In this document: positions 14,947-17,902 of the stretch, one piece after another
How the letters are laid out: every line of letters starts with the position of its first letter
Numbering within the stretch: the first letter of the stretch is position 1
Position numbers and translations under genes: made by a program
Assembly (NCBI GenBank): GCA_905369775.1
Contig: CAJPJR010000040.1
Coordinates: 1-17,902, forward strand
Source: Prevotellaceae bacterium UBA1746
GTDB lineage: Bacteria; Bacteroidota; Bacteroidia; Bacteroidales; Bacteroidaceae
Direction: 5' to 3'
Length of the DNA: 17,902 nucleotides
The notes under the pieces: generated by a model
Databases searched by the model: none
The model's input: the letters and a program-made list of their open reading frames with translations, nothing else
What the model was told of the DNA's origin: nothing

Positions 14947-15801
14947 ATGAAGATACTCATCACGGGCGCTGCCGGCTTTGTTGGTTGCCGCGCCACTCGG
15001 TTTCTCGGGCTCTCCCATCAAGTCATTCCACTCGATAGTCGACAACTCGACATTACCGACGAGCAGCGCGTCCAGACTTTGTTCATGGACCACGCCCCCA
15101 AAGCCGTCATCCACCTTGCGGCGCTCGCCGACACCGGCTATTGCGAGACCCATCCCGACGATTGCGAAGCCGTGAACTACGACGGCACGCTCAATGTGGC
15201 GCGGGCGGCAGCTGCAGTTGGCGCCAAGCTCATCTATGCCGGGAGCGACCAGGTATATAATGGCTGCACCGGCTCGGAAGCTCACGGTGAGGATGCGTTG
15301 CTTTCGCCCCGAGGCGTGTATGCTCGCGTCAAGTATCGCACGGAGTGCGAGGTCCAAGCGCTTCTCCCCACTGCGGTGTGCCTACGCCTCTCGTGGATGT
15401 ACGATGTGCCCAACTCCCCGCTGCGACAAAACCATGGACTGTTGCTCCGACTCCTGGAATCTGCACAACACAGCACACCTTTTGCCGCTTCGACGCACGA
15501 ATGCCGCGGCATCACCAATGTGTGGCAGGTGGTGCGCCGCATCGAAGCGGCCATCGGGCTACCCGGCGGCATTTACAACTTTGGTTCGCCCAACCATCGC
15601 TCCACTTACGACACCGTGCTCGAAGCTGCGCGTTTCCTTGCCGCTGTCGGGCACCTCGAAGCCGGGGCACCGGCGCCTGTTTGTGCCGTCGAACAACCGG
15701 AACGCAACTTGTCCATGAGTTTGAAGCGCATCGAGCAGTTTGGACTCACCTTCCCCGACACGATTACCGGACTGAAGACTGCGCTCCTCCACGGCGCATA
15801 A
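14947..15801 (+). CDS. RmlD-like NAD(P)-dependent sugar-nucleotide reductase
   Basis: The 284-residue product resembles dTDP-4-dehydrorhamnose reductase (RmlD) and related sugar-nucleotide reductases of the extended SDR family. It shows the N-terminal TGAAGFVG (6-13), LDITDEQRV (34-42), VIHLAALADT, the active-site GSDQVYNG (99-106) and YARVK (Tyr125, Lys129), and the RmlD-like CLRLSWMYD. RmlA, RmlB and RmlC are not beside it, so dTDP-rhamnose synthesis is not shown by context; it may be an isolated SDR of other substrate. The ATG at 14947 is chosen because upstream in-frame codons cover the promoter. gph follows after 156 nt on the same strand. Confidence 0.8.
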   Translation: MKILITGAAGFVGCRATRFLGLSHQVIPLDSRQLDITDEQRVQTLFMDHAPKAVIHLAALADTGYCETHPDDCEAVNYDGTLNVARAAAAVGAKLIYAGSDQVYNGCTGSEAHGEDALLSPRGVYARVKYRTECEVQALLPTAVCLRLSWMYDVPNSPLRQNHGLLLRLLESAQHSTPFAASTHECRGITNVWQVVRRIEAAIGLPGGIYNFGSPNHRSTYDTVLEAARFLAAVGHLEAGAPAPVCAVEQPERNLSMSLKRIEQFGLTFPDTITGLKTALLHGA

Positions 15802-15957
15802 GCCGGAACGAGGCGCCAACTTGGGAAAGCCTGCCTTGCACCGCTTACGCCGAGCGAAAAATACCGGCACTTCACCGCGGTACACCGATTAGAGCCGGGC
15901 GCGCTCTCTGAAAAGATGCCTTTCCGCGACGCAAAGACCAGACAAAACTATACTACT

Positions 15958-16608
15958 ATGCGATTTTCAACCCTCATATTCGACCTCGACGGAACATTGC
16001 TCGACACCTTGGCCGATCTCCACGCTTCGGTGAACCACGGACTCCGTGTACACGGATTGGCGGAGCGGAGTGTGTCCGAAGTGCGCGCCTTTTTGGGCAA
16101 CGGCATCCACAATCTCATCGAGCGATCGGTCCCGGAAGGCACCGATTCCGCGCAACTCGAAGCCGTCTTCGCCGACTTTCGTTCGCACTATCTCGAGCAT
16201 TCGCTCGACAAGACGGGGCCTTATCCCGGCATTCTTCCGCTGCTTGAACGTTTGCACAACGCGGGTGTGCGCATGGGCATCGTCAGTAACAAGCTCGATC
16301 CCGCTGTGCAGGATTTGAATCGTCGCTTTTTTGCCGATTTCATGCAGGTGGCTGTGGGCGAAAGTGCAGGCGTGCGCCGGAAACCCTACCCCGATTCGGT
16401 GCTCGAAGCCATGCGCCGTCTCGGAGCTACTCCCGCCGAAACGCTCTATGCGGGCGACAGTGAGGTGGACTATGCCACAGCGCAAGCGGCAGGCATCGCT
16501 TGTGAGCTCGTGCTTTGGGGATTTCGGGACGAACCTGAGTTGCGCGCCTTGGGGGCAGACTTCTACGCGCGCACGCCGGCAGACATTTGGGACACCGTTG
16601 CGCAGTGA
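15958..16608 (+). CDS. gph: Phosphoglycolate phosphatase-like HAD hydrolase
   Basis: HAD subfamily IA phosphatase; the likely role is removal of phosphate from 2-phosphoglycolate, a product of DNA 3'-end repair. The 216-residue protein matches the family length and motifs: FDLDGTLLDT (nucleophile Asp9, Asp11), a helical cap at about 15-85, GIVSNKL (Ser110, Asn111), RRKPYPDSVL (Lys142) and YAGDSEVDYATA (Asp167, Asp171). An in-frame ATG 14 codons upstream (15916) is less likely because the family starts just before the DxD motif. HAD substrate assignment is uncertain from sequence; other small phosphate esters are possible. A hairpin terminator follows about 30 nt after the stop. Confidence 0.85.
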   Translation: MRFSTLIFDLDGTLLDTLADLHASVNHGLRVHGLAERSVSEVRAFLGNGIHNLIERSVPEGTDSAQLEAVFADFRSHYLEHSLDKTGPYPGILPLLERLHNAGVRMGIVSNKLDPAVQDLNRRFFADFMQVAVGESAGVRRKPYPDSVLEAMRRLGATPAETLYAGDSEVDYATAQAAGIACELVLWGFRDEPELRALGADFYARTPADIWDTVAQ

Positions 16609-16637
16609 AGCAGCAAAGCGAAGCGCAAACAAGCCAT

Positions 16638-16673
16638 AGCGGTCGGCAAACGATTTTGTCGGCCGCTGTTTTG
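16638..16673 (+). terminator. gph terminator
   Basis: AGCGGTCGGC (16638-16647) pairs with GTCGGCCGCT (16658-16667) through 10 bp including two G-T wobbles, with a 10-nt loop, followed by GTTTTG. It lies 30 nt after the gph stop. Confidence 0.7.
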
Positions 16674-16756
16674 TGTTGGTGAGCGCACGAAAGCGACTCA
16701 AATAGCCCCTCGCAGCAGCGAAGTTGCCCACAAATGGTGTGATTTATTGGGCGATG

Positions 16757-16788
16757 TTTGCGACATACGCAAAAAATAGGTATATTTG
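16757..16788 (+). promoter_or_regulatory. tRNA-Arg promoter
   Basis: TTTG (16757-16760) and TATATTTG (16781-16788) are spaced by 20 nt. Both match the Bacteroidetes consensus exactly. The mature tRNA begins 35 nt downstream, leaving a short 5' leader for RNase P. Confidence 0.8.
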
Positions 16789-16822
16789 CACCCGCAAAGC
16801 AATACTTTGCCCCTATAGGTCT

Positions 16823-16897
16823 GGTTCCGTAGCTCAGTCGGATTAGAGCAACGCCCTTCTAAGGCGTGGGTCCTGGGTTCGAGCCCCAGCGGAATCA
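16823..16897 (+). tRNA. tRNA-Arg (anticodon UCU)
   Basis: The 75-nt cloverleaf folds completely. The acceptor GGTTCCG pairs with CGGAATC (one G-T). The D stem is GCTC/GAGC, and the anticodon stem ACGCC/GGCGT has loop CTTCTAA, giving anticodon TCT that reads AGA/AGG. The T stem is CTGGG/CCCAG with loop TTCGAGC. The discriminator is A at 16897. CCA is not encoded (next bases CCC), as is common in Bacteroidota. A good promoter precedes it and a strong terminator follows. Confidence 0.96.
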
Positions 16898-16950
16898 CCC
16901 ATTTTTATTTGATCTCACGGAAGGTTGCCACGAGATCAGTCTACAAACAA

Positions 16951-16985
16951 CAAAGCGCGAACAGTTTTTGTTCGCGCTTTGTTTT
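16951..16985 (+). terminator. Strong terminator after tRNA-Arg
   Basis: CAAAGCGCGAACA (16951-16963) pairs perfectly with TGTTCGCGCTTTG (16969-16981) across the loop GTTTT. The run TTTTGTTTC follows. It ends the tRNA transcript 53 nt past the gene. Confidence 0.85.
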
Positions 16986-17227
16986 GTTTCTGCCTTTTTC
17001 GGCGAGTGTCTTAGCCCATTGCGGCCTGCCTTCGGGCAGTGTGCCCAGGCCGCGAGGCAAACCCGCAGTGCTTTTCATGGATGAGAACTGATGAAAAGCG
17101 AATGATCGTTTGCACTTTGATTTTGAAAGTACGTCCTCTTGGAGTCGTCGTAGATGCTTAAAACGTTTTTTGGGGTCGCAAATGCCGTTTTTAAGCACAA
17201 AAATAAACGGGAAACGGGGAGAAATAC
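16986..17227. other. Hairpin-rich intergenic region after tRNA-Arg
   Basis: No gene is convincing. Three inverted repeats stand out. GCGGCCTG/CAGGCCGC (17021-17028, 17046-17053) encloses alternative inner stems CTGCC/GGCAG around TTCG and GGGCA/TGCCC. GCTTTTCAT/ATGAAAAGC lies at 17070-17078 and 17091-17099. TGCTTAAAACG (17155-17165) pairs imperfectly with CGTTTTTAAGCA (17186-17197). Confidence 0.5.
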
Positions 17228-17235
17228 TATCTTTG
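17228..17235 (+). promoter_or_regulatory. -7 box of the frameshifted gene
   Basis: TATCTTTG matches the TAnnTTTG consensus exactly, 24 nt before the ATG at 17259. No good -33 TTTG is seen at the expected distance. Confidence 0.45.
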
Positions 17236-17258
17236 AAGAAATAAAATTCTATTTCACG

Positions 17259-17589
17259 ATGACAAAAGAAGAACTACTCAAACAATGTATATACTATAAA
17301 GGGGAGGAACACTCTCCATACGGCGATTTAAACCTCAATTGGTTTTGGGAAATGGAGCGTGTTTTCGTTGCAAACAACGGGGAATTCGAAGGAGAACGCG
17401 ATTTATACAATGTGATCGGAGGTCGCCGTTTCCCCGGCATCCCCTTCCCTCTGCTTATCGTGATGGTTTACCTCTTGGGGTAAATATGCTTTCGATGTGA
17501 AAACGACTCTTCCCGATTTCTACGAAAAGGTGGAATACTACCTCTTTGTTGCGAACGATCACTACCCCGAAGATAAGATCTCCGCTTAA
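17259..17589 (+). pseudogene. Frameshifted small gene of unknown function
   Basis: From the ATG at 17259 (MTKEELLKQCIYYKGEEHSP) the frame runs 74 codons and stops at 17481-17483. The +1 frame then continues with equally protein-like sequence (GKYAFDVKTTLPDFYEKVEY, later VANDHYPEDKISA) to TAA at 17587-17589. Removing one G from the GGGG run at 17477-17480 would join both parts into a soluble, acidic, aromatic-rich protein of about 109 residues without signal peptide. The preceding 35 codons of the open frame are excluded because they precede the -7 box. I do not recognise the family with confidence; short proteins of this look occur among immunity-like genes in Bacteroidales, which is a weak impression. 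It may be a true pseudogene or a sequencing error. Confidence 0.65.
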
Positions 17590-17768
17590 TAGCTGGTGGA
17601 GGGGAGCTTTATGTACTTCAAGTCCTTCAATTCCTCGCTGACTACTTCACAATCAATGTAAATACGTCCTTTGTTCTTATATATTGCTTTGTCGGTCACG
17701 GGGCGAAGTGAGGATCGTAGGCGTTGATCAGCCCCGACGGACCTCTCTATGGGGGAATGTTGAGATAT
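17586..17768 (-). pseudogene. Small gene broken by two frameshifts
   Basis: On the minus strand protein-like sequence is spread over two frames. It begins around 17768 with ATATCTCAACAT (ISQHSPIER, with ATA where ATG would be expected). It shifts to GPSGLINAYDPHFAP, which meets a TGA. It then returns to the first frame as VTDKAIYKNKGRIYIDCEVV and ends SEELKDLKYIKLPSTSY at the stop 17586-17588. The second shift falls at a four-base homopolymer (17700-17703 on the plus strand), the first near 17730. Restored, the product would be about 60 residues. Its stop overlaps that of the convergent frameshifted gene. A GTG at 17697-17699 could start the last 37 codons. Function unknown. Confidence 0.5.
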
Positions 17769-17775
17769 TTTTTAC

Positions 17776-17902
17776 TTAGAGCGGTATCTTCTCGTCTGCC
17801 GTGAGCGAGGAGTCCAAGATGTCGCGACTATTCATTGCGGTGAGCTTTTCGATTAATGGGGGTATTTCCGTAGAAACGTCCCCTATAAAATAGGAAAAGC
17901 CC
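17776..17902 (-). CDS. 3' end of a partial gene, unknown function
   Basis: A minus-strand frame enters from the right edge and runs 41 codons to the TAA at 17776-17778: GFSYFIGDVSTEIPPLIEKL, then TAMNSRDILDSSLTADEKIPL. The sequence is protein-like and mostly polar; only the C-terminus is present, so no domain can be named. It lies 7 nt upstream of the broken small gene on the same strand, suggesting the two were one transcription unit. Confidence 0.5.
   Translation of the reverse strand, partial: GFSYFIGDVSTEIPPLIEKLTAMNSRDILDSSLTADEKIPL

Noticed and set aside
16698..16898. 66-codon minus-strand ORF over tRNA-Arg
   Set aside because: It is the antisense translation of the tRNA (the well-known 'PLGLEPRT' type artefact).
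16823..17902. Attachment-site duplication of the tRNA 3' end
   Set aside because: No second copy of the T-arm/acceptor sequence was found downstream in the window.

Overview
The window looks like a chromosomal segment of a Bacteroidota bacterium, most likely Bacteroidales (Prevotella/Porphyromonas-like). Three things point there. Several intergenic regions carry the TTTG-N19/20-TAnnTTTG promoter pattern typical of the Bacteroidetes primary sigma factor. Shine-Dalgarno sequences are mostly absent. The gene set fits: a standalone AICAR transformylase, IMP dehydrogenase, carboxynorspermidine decarboxylase, an ACT-SerB fusion and tandem deoxynucleoside kinases. The genus is inference.

Layout. 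Positions 1-321 hold no certain gene. On the minus strand, 386-3540 is a purine block: purH-like AICAR transformylase, a 68-residue Lys/Arg-rich small protein, a terminator with competing hairpins, then guaB with its own promoter. These genes cover FAICAR formation and the IMP to XMP step. About 730 nt with no convincing gene follow (3541-4268). On the plus strand come galE (UDP-glucose 4-epimerase), nspC (spermidine synthesis), recG (branched-DNA helicase), and a secreted Tyr/Gly/Ser/Arg-rich protein of unknown function. A long perfect hairpin separates that gene from convergent serB (minus strand). serB and rmuC are divergently transcribed. rmuC and two tandem deoxynucleoside kinase genes form a tight plus-strand cluster closed by a strong terminator. 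An RmlD-like sugar-nucleotide reductase and gph (phosphoglycolate phosphatase) follow.

From 16.7 kb the character changes. A tRNA-Arg(UCU) gene with a good promoter and a strong terminator is followed by hairpin-rich intergenic DNA. Then come short AT-richer genes that all appear broken or partial: a frameshifted plus-strand gene, a doubly frameshifted minus-strand gene whose stop overlaps it, and the 3' end of another minus-strand gene running off the window. This is the most accessory-looking part, and it may be a decaying small-gene island beside the tRNA. Sequencing error near a contig end is the main alternative.

Most of the window is ordinary housekeeping DNA. I found no mobile element, CRISPR array or clearly new multi-gene system. 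The most unusual points are a 52-bp identical tract shared by the starts of the two kinase genes, the low-complexity secreted protein, the small basic ORF in the purine block, and the broken genes at the right end.
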